From NCBI GenBank assembly GCA_013393545.1, contig JABXHG010000120.1, forward strand, positions 1 to 34,706: a stretch of DNA of 34,706 nt, in the 5' to 3' direction. Both the position numbers and the translations under genes were made by a program. This DNA is from Alteromonadaceae bacterium. GTDB lineage: Bacteria; Pseudomonadota; Gammaproteobacteria; Pseudomonadales; Oleiphilaceae. Positions 7,879-17,188 of the stretch are shown here, one piece after another (the stretch's first letter is position 1; each line of letters opens with the position of its first letter). The notes beneath the pieces are model-generated. The model did not search any database and was not told the origin of the DNA. It saw only the letters and a list, made by a program, of their open reading frames with translations.

Positions 7879-9261
7879 ATGACTGAACCCAAAATCAACG
7901 CTCTGGTTTCCCCCGAAGGTTCACTGGAGATCCTTTCCGCCCACGAGGTAAACCGGCTCAAGGACAGAAGCGAAGGCGGTCTGTACCGCCTGTTTCGCCA
8001 ATGCGCCCTGGCGGTACTGAACACCGGCGTGGAATCCGATGACTGCAAATCGCTGATGGAAGCCCATGCCGATTTTGACGTGCGCCTGGTGCCGCAGCCC
8101 CGGGGCCTGAAACTGGAGCTGATCAACGCGCCCGGCCATGCCTTTGTCGATGGCGAACTACTAAGAGCCATGCGCGAGCACCTGTTCTCGGTACTGCGAG
8201 ACATCGTGTACACCCACTCCATTCCGCAGACCATTGCCGGTTTCCGGGGCGACAACCCTGAGGACATCACCAACCTGGTGTTTCACATCCTGCGCAATGC
8301 GCGAGTGCTGGAACCAGGCCGCCAGCCAGACATGGTGGTGTGCTGGGGCGGCCATTCCATTGGCCAGGAGGAATACCAGTACAGCAAGGAAGTGGGCCAT
8401 CAACTGGGCCTGCGTAACCTGAGCATTATCACCGGCTGCGGGCCCGGCGCCATGAAAGGCCCGATGAAAGGGGCCACCATTGGCCACGCCAAGCAGCGGG
8501 TCAGAAACGGCCGCTACGTGGGTATTACCGAACCGGCCATCATCGGCGCCGAAGCCCCCAACCCAATCGTCAACGAACTGGTGATCATGCCGGATATCGA
8601 GAAACGTCTGGAGGCGTTCGTGCGTTGTGGCCACGGGGTGATTGTGTTCCCGGGCGGCGTGGGTACCGCCGAGGAAATTCTCTACCTGCTGGGCATCCTG
8701 CTACACCCGGACAACGCCGATCTGCCGTTCCCGGTGGTGTTTACCGGCACCCGGGAAAACGCCGAATATTTCGACATGATCGACAAATTCATCCGCAACG
8801 CGCTGGGTGATGAAGCGGCGAAAAAGTACCAGATCATCATCGACGATCCGGTGAAAGTGGCACAGGTGATGCGCACTGGCATCAAGGACGTGGAAACCTT
8901 CCGCCGCGCCATGCAGGACGCCTATTACTTCAACTGGATGCTGAAAATCGATCCGGTGTTCCAGATGCCGTTCGAGCCCAATCACGAGAAAATGCTGGCA
9001 CTGCAGCTGCATCGGGATCAGCCGGTGCACATGATTGCCGCCAATCTGCGCAAGGCATTCAGTGGTATTGTCGCGGGTAACGTGAAAGAGAGTGGTATCA
9101 AACAGGTGCAGGAGAAGGGGCCGTTCGAGATTGCCGGCGACCCGACCCTGATCAAACCACTGGAAGCGATGCTGGAGCAGTTCGTGGCACAGAACCGGAT
9201 GAAGCTACCCGGCTCGTCTGCCTACCGGCCGAGCTACCGGATTGTCAGCAGCGCGGCCTGA
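7879..9261 (+). CDS. ppnN: Pyrimidine/purine nucleotide 5'-monophosphate nucleosidase PpnN (YgdH)
   Basis: This protein of 460 residues (E. coli PpnN is 454) cleaves nucleoside monophosphates to base and ribose 5-phosphate and is stimulated by (p)ppGpp in E. coli. The N-terminal section (SPEGSLEILSAHEVNRLKD) matches the DUF4478 domain of YgdH. The central Rossmann LOG-like domain has GCGPGAMKGPMKGA and the FPGGVGTAEE motif with the catalytic Glu. The C-terminal DUF3412 section follows. I chose the ATG at 7879, preceded by AGGAG at 7862-7866, over an upstream in-frame TTG at 7849, because it matches the start of the family. It converges on a cytochrome c gene. Confidence 0.93.
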   Translation: MTEPKINALVSPEGSLEILSAHEVNRLKDRSEGGLYRLFRQCALAVLNTGVESDDCKSLMEAHADFDVRLVPQPRGLKLELINAPGHAFVDGELLRAMREHLFSVLRDIVYTHSIPQTIAGFRGDNPEDITNLVFHILRNARVLEPGRQPDMVVCWGGHSIGQEEYQYSKEVGHQLGLRNLSIITGCGPGAMKGPMKGATIGHAKQRVRNGRYVGITEPAIIGAEAPNPIVNELVIMPDIEKRLEAFVRCGHGVIVFPGGVGTAEEILYLLGILLHPDNADLPFPVVFTGTRENAEYFDMIDKFIRNALGDEAAKKYQIIIDDPVKVAQVMRTGIKDVETFRRAMQDAYYFNWMLKIDPVFQMPFEPNHEKMLALQLHRDQPVHMIAANLRKAFSGIVAGNVKESGIKQVQEKGPFEIAGDPTLIKPLEAMLEQFVAQNRMKLPGSSAYRPSYRIVSSAA

Positions 9262-9287
9262 GCCGCACTGCTGTAACAGGCTGAAGG

Positions 9288-9620
9288 TTACTTACCGCCA
9301 GCCGGCAGGCTGGCGTAGTAGGCCGCCAGGTTGGCAATATCTTCGTCTGACAGGTTCTTGGCCTGCGGAATCATCAGCGCCGCCTGGCCACCCTGGCGCT
9401 TGCCATCGCGGTAAGCTTTCATTGAATCGGCCAGATACTTTTCCTTCTGGCCAGCCAAGTTCGGGTAGATCGGCACCTGGGAAATACCGTTCTGGCCGTG
9501 GCATGCCACGCACACGCCGGAGATCGCCTTACCAGCTTCAGCGTCGGCGGCCATGGAAGCGGCGGGCGCCATGGCACCCAGTGCAAACAGGCCAGCTACT
9601 GCGTAAGTTTTGATGTTCAT
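9288..9620 (-). CDS. Small periplasmic class I cytochrome c (c4/c553-like)
   Basis: The 110-residue protein has a Sec signal peptide (about 1-24, ending ASMA before ADAEAGK) and one haem site CVACH (C37, C40, H41). Downstream is ALMIP with a likely axial Met (M83), then [16 protein letters not shown], the usual terminal helix of single-haem c4/c5-type cytochromes. It would carry electrons in the periplasm; the partner is unknown. The start is the ATG at 9620, preceded by GAGGGTGA; the frame remains open upstream but those residues do not look like a signal peptide. It converges on ppnN with a 26-base gap and has its own likely promoter at 9703-9730. Confidence 0.9.
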   Translation of the reverse strand: MNIKTYAVAGLFALGAMAPAASMAADAEAGKAISGVCVACHGQNGISQVPIYPNLAGQKEKYLADSMKAYRDGKRQGGQAALMIPQAKNLSDEDIANLAAYYASLPAGGK

Positions 9621-9702
9621 AGGGGTCACCCTCTCGTTTTCCATTTTCATTTTTCTGGAGTTACAGACTGACATCAAAGCCAGACGGTAGATGCAGGTTT
9701 CA

Positions 9703-9730
9703 CTTATAGCACAGCGCACCTTTGGCTCAA
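9703..9730 (-). promoter_or_regulatory. Predicted sigma70 promoter of the cytochrome c gene
   Basis: On the minus strand TTGAGC (9725-9730) and TATAAG (9703-9708) are 16 bases apart. This gives a leader of roughly 75 bases before the ATG at 9620. Confidence 0.55.
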
Positions 9731-9836
9731 ATGCGATTTATCAAGTACATCCGTGCGACCATTGTCCCGTTTTACCCCCGAAAGATGTAATAAACAGTAC
9801 GGATAAACCACAGCAAACCACTCTGGAGACAGCAAC

Positions 9837-10940
9837 ATGACCGTAGATGTTCAGGAACTGCCTTGCCGGGAAGGGCACATCGGCGTGCTGACCCTCAACT
9901 CCCCGAAAACCCTGAACGCCCTGTCCGAGGATATGGTCAGGCAGGCCCAGGACGCACTCGAGAACTGGGCAGACGACGAGCGCATCTGCCTGGTGGTTCT
10001 GCAGGGCAGTGGCGAGCGAGCCTTCTGTGCCGGCGGCAATATACGCGCTCTGTACGACGGCATGACCGGCAACGGCGATACGGAAGCCCCCGGCCGCTTC
10101 TTCACCCACGAATACCGGCTGGACTATACCCTGCACCGCTTCCCGAAACCGGTCGTGGCACTGGCCCACGGTGTCATCATGGGCGGCGGCATGGGCTTGT
10201 TGGCGGCCTGCCGATATCGCTTGGTCACGCCCGATGTCACCCTGGCCATGCCGGAAATCACCATCGGCCTGTTCCCGGACGCCGGCTCCAGCTGGTTTCT
10301 CAACAGGCTACCCGGGCGCCTCGGCCTGTTCATGGGCCTGACCGGCGCCCGCCTGAACGTGAGCGATGCCATGCGCGTGGGCTTTGCCGACTTAATCATC
10401 CAACCAGAGCAGCGCGAAAGCCTTGTGACACTGCTGCAGGAACAAAGCTGGGCAGGCGATCCGATACATGATGACATCCAACTGTTCCGCCTGCTCAGCG
10501 AACAGGAAGCCGTGGATTACCGCACACTGCCCCCGGGCCACCTGGAACAGCACGAGCAAATCATCGCCAAGCTGGCCACCGGTACCGACTTGCCAGCCAT
10601 TGTCGATCGGCTGCTGGCCCATGAAAGCAACGACCCCTGGTGGCAGACCTGCATCGAAAACCTGGCCAACGGTTGCCCGGTCACGCCCTGGCTGGTCTGG
10701 CATCAGCTGGGCAAGGGACAGCAGATGTCACTGAAAGACATGTTCCGGATGGAGCTGGCCATTGCCATGGAATGTACCCGCCGGCCAGACCTGGCCGAGG
10801 GCATTCGGGCATTGCTCGTGGACAAGGACAAGAACCCGCGCTGGTCTTACCCGTCGGTGGCCGACGTCCCCCAGGAAGTGATCGAACAACATTTCCAACC
10901 AGTCTGGGATGATTCCAACGATCCCATGGGTCTAAGTTAA
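9837..10940 (+). CDS. Enoyl-CoA hydratase/isomerase family, 3-hydroxyisobutyryl-CoA hydrolase-like
   Basis: The 367-residue crotonase-fold protein is longer than simple enoyl-CoA hydratases (about 260) and matches the ECH_2/HIBCH type. Key signs are FCAGGNIRALYDG (oxyanion-hole loop), the second oxyanion glycine in GVIMGGGMGLL, and the MPEITIGLFPD segment whose Glu and Asp correspond to the catalytic pair of HIBCH. The C-terminal EGIRALLVDKDKNPRW is also typical of that branch. It would hydrolyse 3-hydroxyisobutyryl-CoA in valine breakdown, or act on a similar CoA ester. GGAG lies about 10 bases before the ATG. No other valine-pathway gene is adjacent, so the substrate is inferred from family alone. 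A weak promoter TTGTCC/TGTAAT (18-base spacing) precedes it. Confidence 0.85.
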   Translation: MTVDVQELPCREGHIGVLTLNSPKTLNALSEDMVRQAQDALENWADDERICLVVLQGSGERAFCAGGNIRALYDGMTGNGDTEAPGRFFTHEYRLDYTLHRFPKPVVALAHGVIMGGGMGLLAACRYRLVTPDVTLAMPEITIGLFPDAGSSWFLNRLPGRLGLFMGLTGARLNVSDAMRVGFADLIIQPEQRESLVTLLQEQSWAGDPIHDDIQLFRLLSEQEAVDYRTLPPGHLEQHEQIIAKLATGTDLPAIVDRLLAHESNDPWWQTCIENLANGCPVTPWLVWHQLGKGQQMSLKDMFRMELAIAMECTRRPDLAEGIRALLVDKDKNPRWSYPSVADVPQEVIEQHFQPVWDDSNDPMGLS

Positions 10941-10966
10941 GCAGCGCTGAGTGAAACAGGGCTAAG

Positions 10967-13138
10967 TTAAACTGGCCGGCCGTTTTTACCGAAGTCCGCC
11001 AGATAAGCCTGAACCAGCTGCCGCAAACCGGCTTCACCGGCTTTCTGTCCCTGGCAGAATCCCTGCAGACGTAGGGACTGCCACTCCCAGCCCTGCAGCA
11101 CCGCCTTGCACCAGACATCCGCTTCGTCCCTGCCCGCCAGCCAGCCCATAAAGCCTTCCGAAGCAGACAAGCGGATGAGTACGGGCAAAGCCAGTTCAAA
11201 GCCCCGAAAACCATGGGCAAAACTGTGCAAATCCCGCCAGTCGTCCCCGGACAGCAGTTGAGTGGCCGGCAAATCCCGACCAATCTCCATTAACAGTTCC
11301 GCGGAAACTGCCTGCCAATGCCGTGGCAACAGCACCTGCCAGTGCTCGGAGAAACGGGCTGCCAGACTGTTGGCGAGCTCGACGCCAGCCCGAGACACCC
11401 CATTCAGCATCTGTATCGGGAACTCACCGGTAGAGGCTTCCTGCTGAAGCCCCAGGCGCGCCACCTGCAAACCAGAACGGCGCCAGAAACGAAGCAGCCC
11501 CGGCTCACCACCAAAACTGGTCCCCAAATAATCCAGACCACCCTGCCGACAATAGCCCCGGGCTGCCTCAACCAGACGCCTGCCCACGCCCTGCCCCCGA
11601 CTTTGGGCCAACACAGCAACCCGCACAATACGCAACCCGCACTGGCTGGCCGCCTCGGCAAAACCTCCGTGAGAAGCCAGAGATTGCGCCAGCAAGTGCC
11701 CTCGCAGACGACGCTTGCCCAGCATCACCTGCTGCGCCAACGCTTCCGGCAAGCCACCTTCTACCGTTGTCCAGAGCACGCCAACAATTCTCCCCCCGCA
11801 ACAGGCGAGCCAGCTTTGTGCGTTCGGATCATCCAGCCACTGACGCAAATCCGAAGGCGTGGTGCGATAGTGGGCGTTTACCAACAAGCCAAACGCTTCG
11901 GCTAGCTCTTCCTCACTGGCCTCGGCAGGGCGCCAGCTTTCTATCGTTACCGCCTCGCCCGGCAACCTGTTCGCTTCAGGCGTCTCACCGGCATTCAGCA
12001 AAAACAGACGGAAAATCAACGCCTCCAGCGGGTCCTCCCGGGCCCAGCGAATCGGCTGGCTGAGTGTTACCTGCTGCCAACGGGGCGTCTCCCGGTCCAG
12101 CACCGCCCGAAAGCGCAAGGCAAAGCCCCGGCCGGTGCCCTCGTAGCCATGCACCGTGCTGGCAAACGCCACCCGGGGCCAGCCCAACAGCACCTGGCGC
12201 AACGAATGCGCGGGAATGGCGGCTGCCTCGTCCACCATCACCACCTCGGCTTTCGGGCGCTCGGCCAGCAACTGCTGCACCGGCCAGAACCCCAACCGAT
12301 GGCCTTCAACGGTCAGCAACCAATCAACACCCTGCTCCGCCAGCTGATCGCCCAGCTGCTGCCGGGCGTGCTCAAACAGAGTCCGTACATTCTCAACGGC
12401 GGGCGCCGCCACCACGACCTGCTCCCGCCCCGCCAGCAACAACTCAGCCGCTGCCATGCCCAACGCCGCCGACTTACCCCGGCCCCGATCTGCCGTCACC
12501 ACCAACGGCCTGCGCCGACGCCCCTGACCAAAGCGAACCAGCTGCGCCACCAACGCCCGCTGCTCCGAGGTGGCACCAACACAAAAACCGTCACCCTCTT
12601 GCGGCTCAGGCAACGCCGGCAGCTCAGCATGTGCAGCCTTCTTTTGACCTTCCACACGCGTTGCAGATACCCGAATAACGCCCGAAGCCTCCGCAAGAAC
12701 CCGCGCCTGACGCGCCGCAAACCCATGCCATGGCGCATGCTCCAGCCCCATGCGCTGATAATCCGGATCCGCAAACTCCCCCCACTGCGCCAGCGGCGGC
12801 ATCAACCAGAACACCAGCCCACCGGCTCTCAACGTACCCGCCAACGCCGCAAACCCATCCGGCGAGTTCCCCCGCCAGCCATCCCACACCAGCACATCCA
12901 GCTCCTGGCCGAGCCAGCGCTTGTACTGCTTCGCGGCAATCGCCGGCAAACCAGCTCTGGCAGCATCGTCACTGGCCCCGACCCACAACCCGCAGGCGCT
13001 CTGCAGCCCCTCAAGCTGGCCTGCCACCCATGCCCGGCAACAGGCCGGCTCGCCCTCCACGAGAATGAGACGGCGCTGGCCGAGACGGGCTATTTGCTCA
13101 ATGAAATGCTGCCAATTCAGCTTTGGGAAAGCTCGCAT
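10967..13138 (-). CDS. tmcA: tRNA(Met) cytidine acetyltransferase TmcA
   Basis: This 723-residue enzyme (E. coli TmcA is 671) forms N4-acetylcytidine at the wobble position of elongator tRNA-Met using acetyl-CoA and ATP. The domains follow the family order: an N-terminal DUF1726-type region (about 1-180), an RNA-helicase module with Walker A ADRGRGKS (216-223) and Walker B VVMVDEAAAIP, a GNAT acetyltransferase with the acetyl-CoA loop LAQSRGQGVGRRL, and a C-terminal tRNA-binding tail. All core motifs are intact. It converges on the hydrolase gene with 26 bases between stops. It is divergent from a UvrD-like helicase gene, with palindromic element B in the 289-base gap. Confidence 0.95.
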   Translation of the reverse strand: MRAFPKLNWQHFIEQIARLGQRRLILVEGEPACCRAWVAGQLEGLQSACGLWVGASDDAARAGLPAIAAKQYKRWLGQELDVLVWDGWRGNSPDGFAALAGTLRAGGLVFWLMPPLAQWGEFADPDYQRMGLEHAPWHGFAARQARVLAEASGVIRVSATRVEGQKKAAHAELPALPEPQEGDGFCVGATSEQRALVAQLVRFGQGRRRRPLVVTADRGRGKSAALGMAAAELLLAGREQVVVAAPAVENVRTLFEHARQQLGDQLAEQGVDWLLTVEGHRLGFWPVQQLLAERPKAEVVMVDEAAAIPAHSLRQVLLGWPRVAFASTVHGYEGTGRGFALRFRAVLDRETPRWQQVTLSQPIRWAREDPLEALIFRLFLLNAGETPEANRLPGEAVTIESWRPAEASEEELAEAFGLLVNAHYRTTPSDLRQWLDDPNAQSWLACCGGRIVGVLWTTVEGGLPEALAQQVMLGKRRLRGHLLAQSLASHGGFAEAASQCGLRIVRVAVLAQSRGQGVGRRLVEAARGYCRQGGLDYLGTSFGGEPGLLRFWRRSGLQVARLGLQQEASTGEFPIQMLNGVSRAGVELANSLAARFSEHWQVLLPRHWQAVSAELLMEIGRDLPATQLLSGDDWRDLHSFAHGFRGFELALPVLIRLSASEGFMGWLAGRDEADVWCKAVLQGWEWQSLRLQGFCQGQKAGEAGLRQLVQAYLADFGKNGRPV

Positions 13139-13165
13139 AAGGTCTCATTAACTCCGAGAGAAGCG

Positions 13166-13272
13166 TTGGGTCGGGTAGGCCTTCAAAAAATTTGCGGAGC
13201 CATGGATGGCGGAGCATAAGCGCCACATGGATGTGCCGAAGGAGCGCTTTTTTGAAGGCCTACCCGGCCCAA
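13166..13272 (+). repeat. Nested palindromic intergenic element B (18-25-bp arms, two ATGGAT cores)
   Basis: The arm gggtaggccttcaaaaaa (13173-13190) pairs perfectly with 13248-13265, and the pairing extends to 25 bp with one mismatch (13166 to 13272). Inside are two quasi-palindromes: gcc-ATGGAT-ggc (core 13202-13207) and cac-ATGGAT-gtg (core 13227-13232), 19 bases apart. The gap is between divergent genes tmcA and the helicase, so it is not a shared terminator. Element A (3480-3592) has the same plan with different arm sequence. Confidence 0.85.
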
Positions 13273-13427
13273 TGCGGGAATAAATGCACCCCACTATTAG
13301 GTTAGTCAGCCCAGAAGCAACCCCGATGCAAAACCGATGTCTAATACGTCAGCCAAATGACCGGTAAACTTCAGACAATTATGAGCCACGCCTACTCCCA
13401 CTGCCAGCAGCCAAGTACAATACCGCC

Positions 13428-15716
13428 ATGCCTAGCCAACCCCAAACACCAGACACCGACTTCCTGCCGGACTACCTCACCGACGAGCAGCGCGACATCA
13501 TCACCGCCGGCTACGAACACTCGGTGATTACCGCCGTCGCCGGCAGCGGCAAAACCTCCACCCTGGCCTGGCGCATCCGCTACCTGCTGGCCCAGGGCCA
13601 CGACCTGGACCGCATGCTGGTACTCATGTTCAACCGCAGCGCCCGGGTCGATTTCGAACGCAAATTGCAGTCGGTCTGCCACCAGTCCGGCCTGGCCATC
13701 CCGGAAATCCGCACCTACCACGCCATGGGCCTGCGCCTGTACAAGCGTTTCGTGCGCGAAGGCTACCTGCCGGGTTTCTCCGAGAAGATTCTCACCGAAC
13801 AGGAAATCAGCTACCAGGCCTGGCTGCTGACCCGACGCCTGGCCCCGGAAGACCTGGCCGACGAGATCCGCCGCAACAAGAAAGAATTCGTGGAAACCGC
13901 CACCGGATTCATCGACCGCGTGAAAACCACCCTCTCCCCGGCCGACGTGGTGTTCGAGGAACTCGGCTACTCCGACAAACACAAATACCTGGTGGACCTG
14001 TTCCACAGCTTCGAGCAATGGCGCAAACGCCAGGGCCGCATCAGCTTCGCCGACATGCTGTATGAACCAGTCATGGCCATTCACCAGAACCCGCCCTTGC
14101 AGCGCCTGGTGGGCAACAAAATGGACCTGATCCTGGTGGACGAATACCAGGACACCAACGAAATCCAGCACCTGCTGCTGCGCTACGTGGCCGGCGATCG
14201 GGCCCGGGTGACCGTGGTGGGCGACCCGGACCAGACCATCTACGAATTCCGGGGCGCCAAGCCCGAGTTTATCCTGCGCCGCTTTATCGACGAATTCGAA
14301 AGCCCCCTGGAACAGACCCTGAGTTACACCTTCCGCTACGGCCACCGGGTGGCACTGCTGGCCAACCACCTGATTCACCACAACACCGGCCGCAAGGACG
14401 TGCTCTGCCATTCCCATCCGACCACGCCGGGCACGGACGTGCGCCTGCATCGCAGCGACAACGACGGCGAAACCGTCCTGAACATTCTGCTCAAACAAAC
14501 CGCCGAACAAAACAGCCAGAGCGCCATCCTGTTCCGGGTCTGGAGCCAAAGCGTGCCCATCGAGCTGAAGCTATTGGCCCGGCAGATTCCCTATCGCATC
14601 GACGCCGGCAAGGGCGCGCTGTTCAGCCGCGAGGTACAAGCCATCACCGCCCTGCTGATGATTGTGACCGGCCAAACCAGACAACTGCCCGACCTGGACC
14701 GTCTGGAGCTGGCCCGGCAACTCCTGCGTTTTCCTCATGTGGGCCTGAAAGAACCAGAGCTGGAAAACCTGGCCCAGTTCCTCGCCAGCTTTGACGGCGA
14801 CTGGCACGAACGCCTGCTGGCCATGGATTTCGACGCGCTGGCGCCCATGGCCGCCCGCAAACTGCGTAAACTTGGCGAAGTGCTTGGTCAGCTTCGCAGC
14901 TACAAGGGCCCGGTGGCGGGCCTGATCAGCGTCTACGCCGAGCACACCGAGCTGTATGAGGGCATCCGTAGCCTGGCGTTAACCCACGACGCCGCCGAGG
15001 AGCGCATCGACACCGTGCAAGGGTTTCGGGATTATCTGAAAAGCCTGGACGTAGATGCCAACGGCGCCATTGACCATCTGCACACCCTGAAACAGCAGGC
15101 CGGCGAGAAGCGCGATCACGGCGTGCTGCTGTCCACCATTCACCGCACCAAAGGCCTGGAATGGCCGGTGGTGATCATCCCCGGCCTGCAGGAAAAGTAC
15201 CTGCCCTACAGCCCGCGCCCCACGGAAAACACCCAGGCCATCCTGGAGAGCGAACGGCGCCTTCTGTACGTAGGCATGACCCGGGTGAAACACGCTCTGC
15301 ATCTGGTCACCCGCCCGGAAAGCACCCGCCCGCACCTGGACGGCGAGCAGGGCCCGAGCCGATTTGTTCCGGAGGTCTGCTTCGAATTGTGCCGGGAGCT
15401 TGGCACAGCGCTTGAGCACCAAAGCCCAAGAGATAAGCAAGCGCTTACTTTGGAGACCCCCTTGACACCCGTCAGCCAGCGCTACGCCGAGCGCGAGGGC
15501 GTAACCCTTAAAGGCAGACAACAGCCGACAACAGACCAGCACAAGCCGGTATGGCAGCACAATCGGGTGCAACACGCGGTATTCGGCGCCGGTGAGGTAC
15601 AAAGCGAAGACCAGACCTCCTTCGAGGTAAAATTCGACAAGGGCGACACCCTGAATTTCAGCAAAAAAAGCGCCCATTTATACTTTTCCCTGCCGGGTGA
15701 TCCAGCAACCTCCTGA
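13428..15716 (+). CDS. UvrD/Rep-family SF1 DNA helicase, second paralogue
   Basis: The 762-residue protein carries the SF1A helicase motifs: Walker A AVAGSGKTS (near 37-45), the Walker B motif VDEYQDTNE, GDPDQTIYEFRGAK (motif III), HRTKGLEWPVV (motif V) and YVGMTRVKHAL (motif VI). The middle is clearly different from uvrD in this window. The C-terminal VQHAVFGAGEVQSEDQTSFE resembles the Tudor-like tail of UvrD/PcrA, so it too may contact other proteins. Its specific job (repair, replication restart or element defence) cannot be told. No good ribosome binding site precedes the ATG; a TACAAT box ends 6 bases before it, so a very short or absent leader is possible. Palindromic element B lies 155 bases upstream. 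Confidence 0.9.
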   Translation: MPSQPQTPDTDFLPDYLTDEQRDIITAGYEHSVITAVAGSGKTSTLAWRIRYLLAQGHDLDRMLVLMFNRSARVDFERKLQSVCHQSGLAIPEIRTYHAMGLRLYKRFVREGYLPGFSEKILTEQEISYQAWLLTRRLAPEDLADEIRRNKKEFVETATGFIDRVKTTLSPADVVFEELGYSDKHKYLVDLFHSFEQWRKRQGRISFADMLYEPVMAIHQNPPLQRLVGNKMDLILVDEYQDTNEIQHLLLRYVAGDRARVTVVGDPDQTIYEFRGAKPEFILRRFIDEFESPLEQTLSYTFRYGHRVALLANHLIHHNTGRKDVLCHSHPTTPGTDVRLHRSDNDGETVLNILLKQTAEQNSQSAILFRVWSQSVPIELKLLARQIPYRIDAGKGALFSREVQAITALLMIVTGQTRQLPDLDRLELARQLLRFPHVGLKEPELENLAQFLASFDGDWHERLLAMDFDALAPMAARKLRKLGEVLGQLRSYKGPVAGLISVYAEHTELYEGIRSLALTHDAAEERIDTVQGFRDYLKSLDVDANGAIDHLHTLKQQAGEKRDHGVLLSTIHRTKGLEWPVVIIPGLQEKYLPYSPRPTENTQAILESERRLLYVGMTRVKHALHLVTRPESTRPHLDGEQGPSRFVPEVCFELCRELGTALEHQSPRDKQALTLETPLTPVSQRYAEREGVTLKGRQQPTTDQHKPVWQHNRVQHAVFGAGEVQSEDQTSFEVKFDKGDTLNFSKKSAHLYFSLPGDPATS

Positions 15717-15857
15717 TCTCCGTACAATCCCCAACGTTTGAAAGCTATCAATTATTTATCGTTTTTGGCTTACTGCACTACCTTTCCGGTAAGGCAGCAC
15801 CTGCCGGAAACACCGCCAAACCTGAAACGATACAAATTCAGGTCACGAAAAACAGAC

Positions 15858-15863
15858 AGGAGG
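15858..15863 (+). promoter_or_regulatory. Ribosome binding site fixing the OmpA-family start
   Basis: A perfect AGGAGG sits 6 bases before the ATG at 15870. This decides the start against longer open-frame versions beginning near 15738, and the chosen start gives a proper signal peptide. Confidence 0.85.
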
Positions 15864-15869
15864 TTCAGC

Positions 15870-17066
15870 ATGAACATCATGCGCCCGGCCGCTGCGGCCG
15901 TACTTGCATCATCCATCGCCCTGCCAGCCCTGGCCGAAGACCAGCAGAGCATTTCCCTGACGCCGTTCGCCGGCTATCAGCTGTTTGACGACAAGCGGGA
16001 CCTGGACGAAAGCGCCACCTACGGCATCGGTATTGAATACCGCTTCCTGCCGAACTGGGCGGTGGAAGCCGTGTACTCCCGCGCCGATGCTGACCGCAAA
16101 TACGTGGGCGGTGAGTCCAAGTTCGAAGAGATCCGTGTCGACGGCACCTACTACTTCGCCGGCCCGGACGCAGCGCTGAACCCGTACCTGTCCGCCGGTG
16201 TCGGCCATGCCGATTTCGGCATTGACGACACCGCCAGTTACGCCCACGCCGGCACCGACCACGACGAAACCCGCGTGAACATTGGTGGCGGTGTGCGTTA
16301 CCACATCAACGACATGGTGTCGGTCCGTGGCGATCTGCGTGAATTCCACGGCGTGGACGAAAGCACCTTCGACACCCTGGCCTCCGTGGGTCTGAGCCTG
16401 GCCTTCCACCGCACCACTTCTGAACCACAACCGGCGGATGCTGATGGCGATGGTGTGGCTGATGCCAACGACCGTTGCCCGGGCACTCCGGCTGGCGTAC
16501 AAGTAAACAGCCAGGGTTGCGAGCTGGACAGCGACAACGACGGCGTTGCCAACAGCAAAGACCAGTGCCCGAACACCCCGGCCGGCGCAGAAGTGAACAG
16601 CCGTGGCTGTGAGCTGGATAATGACAACGATGGCGTGGTCAACAGCAAGGACGAATGCCCGAACACCACTCTCGGTGCCGACGTCAACCAGCAGGGCTGT
16701 GAAGGTGTGACCGAAACCGTCGAAACCATTAACCTGCGCATCCAGTTCCCGTTGGACAGTGCCGAAATTGGCGACACTTACGATGCTGAAATCCGTGCCG
16801 TTGCCAAACACATGGAAAAGCACCCGGAAACCGTTGCTGAAATCGCCGGCCACACCGACAGCCTTGGTGCAGCCACTTATAATCAGCAGCTGTCCGAGCG
16901 CCGTGCCCAGTCCGTGGCCGACCGCCTGGTAAGCGTGCATGGCATTGCCGCCGATCGGATTTCCGCTGTTGGCTATGGTGAAACCGAGCCGGTTGCCACC
17001 AACGACACCGCCGCTGGCCGTGCCCAGAACCGTCGCGTTGAAGCCCGCATTCAGGTGCTGCGTTAA
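15870..17066 (+). CDS. OmpA-family outer membrane protein with TSP3 repeats
   Basis: The 398-residue precursor starts with a signal peptide (about 1-22, ending LPALA before EDQQS). An OmpA-type eight-strand beta-barrel follows (about 25-185, with [29 protein letters not shown]). Then come three calcium-binding thrombospondin type 3 repeats (DxDxDG signatures, each with paired Cys, about 190-279). The C-terminal OmpA/MotB peptidoglycan-binding domain contains [22 protein letters not shown] and NRRVE. It resembles OprF-type proteins that link the outer membrane to the cell wall. The strong ribosome binding site and the good terminator directly behind the gene suggest high expression. Confidence 0.93.
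   Translation: MNIMRPAAAAVLASSIALPALAEDQQSISLTPFAGYQLFDDKRDLDESATYGIGIEYRFLPNWAVEAVYSRADADRKYVGGESKFEEIRVDGTYYFAGPDAALNPYLSAGVGHADFGIDDTASYAHAGTDHDETRVNIGGGVRYHINDMVSVRGDLREFHGVDESTFDTLASVGLSLAFHRTTSEPQPADADGDGVADANDRCPGTPAGVQVNSQGCELDSDNDGVANSKDQCPNTPAGAEVNSRGCELDNDNDGVVNSKDECPNTTLGADVNQQGCEGVTETVETINLRIQFPLDSAEIGDTYDAEIRAVAKHMEKHPETVAEIAGHTDSLGAATYNQQLSERRAQSVADRLVSVHGIAADRISAVGYGETEPVATNDTAAGRAQNRRVEARIQVLR
16437..16706 (+). repeat. Three 90-bp tandem repeats encoding TSP3 units
   Basis: Three successive 30-codon units (16437-16526, 16527-16616, 16617-16706) encode variants of D-x-D-x-D-G-V-(8 residues)-C-P-x-T-(9-10 residues)-GCEL. The second and third are nearly the same at protein level. 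Tandem copies of this kind can gain or lose units by recombination. Confidence 0.8.
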
Positions 17067-17096
17067 TTCGCACCCTTAAGCGGCTTACCCCCCAGA

Positions 17097-17131
17097 AACA
17101 ACGAAGGCGCCCTGGTGGCGCCTTCGTTGTT
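17097..17131. terminator. Bidirectional intrinsic terminator
   Basis: A 15-bp perfect stem, aacaacgaaggcgcc (17097-17111) with its complement at 17117-17131, encloses a 5-base loop and runs into T-rich sequence on both strands. It serves the OmpA-family gene on the plus strand and the methyltransferase gene group on the minus strand. Confidence 0.9.
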
Positions 17132-17188
17132 TTCAGAGCCCTTGTTTTCAAAACACGGGGTTTCACAAACCAGCCATCCGCTGCCTGC

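Noticed and set aside
10930..10972. Direct repeat ctaagttaa around the stop of the hydrolase gene
   Set aside because: Only 9-10 bases, two copies about 30 bases apart; too short to claim a duplication or att site.
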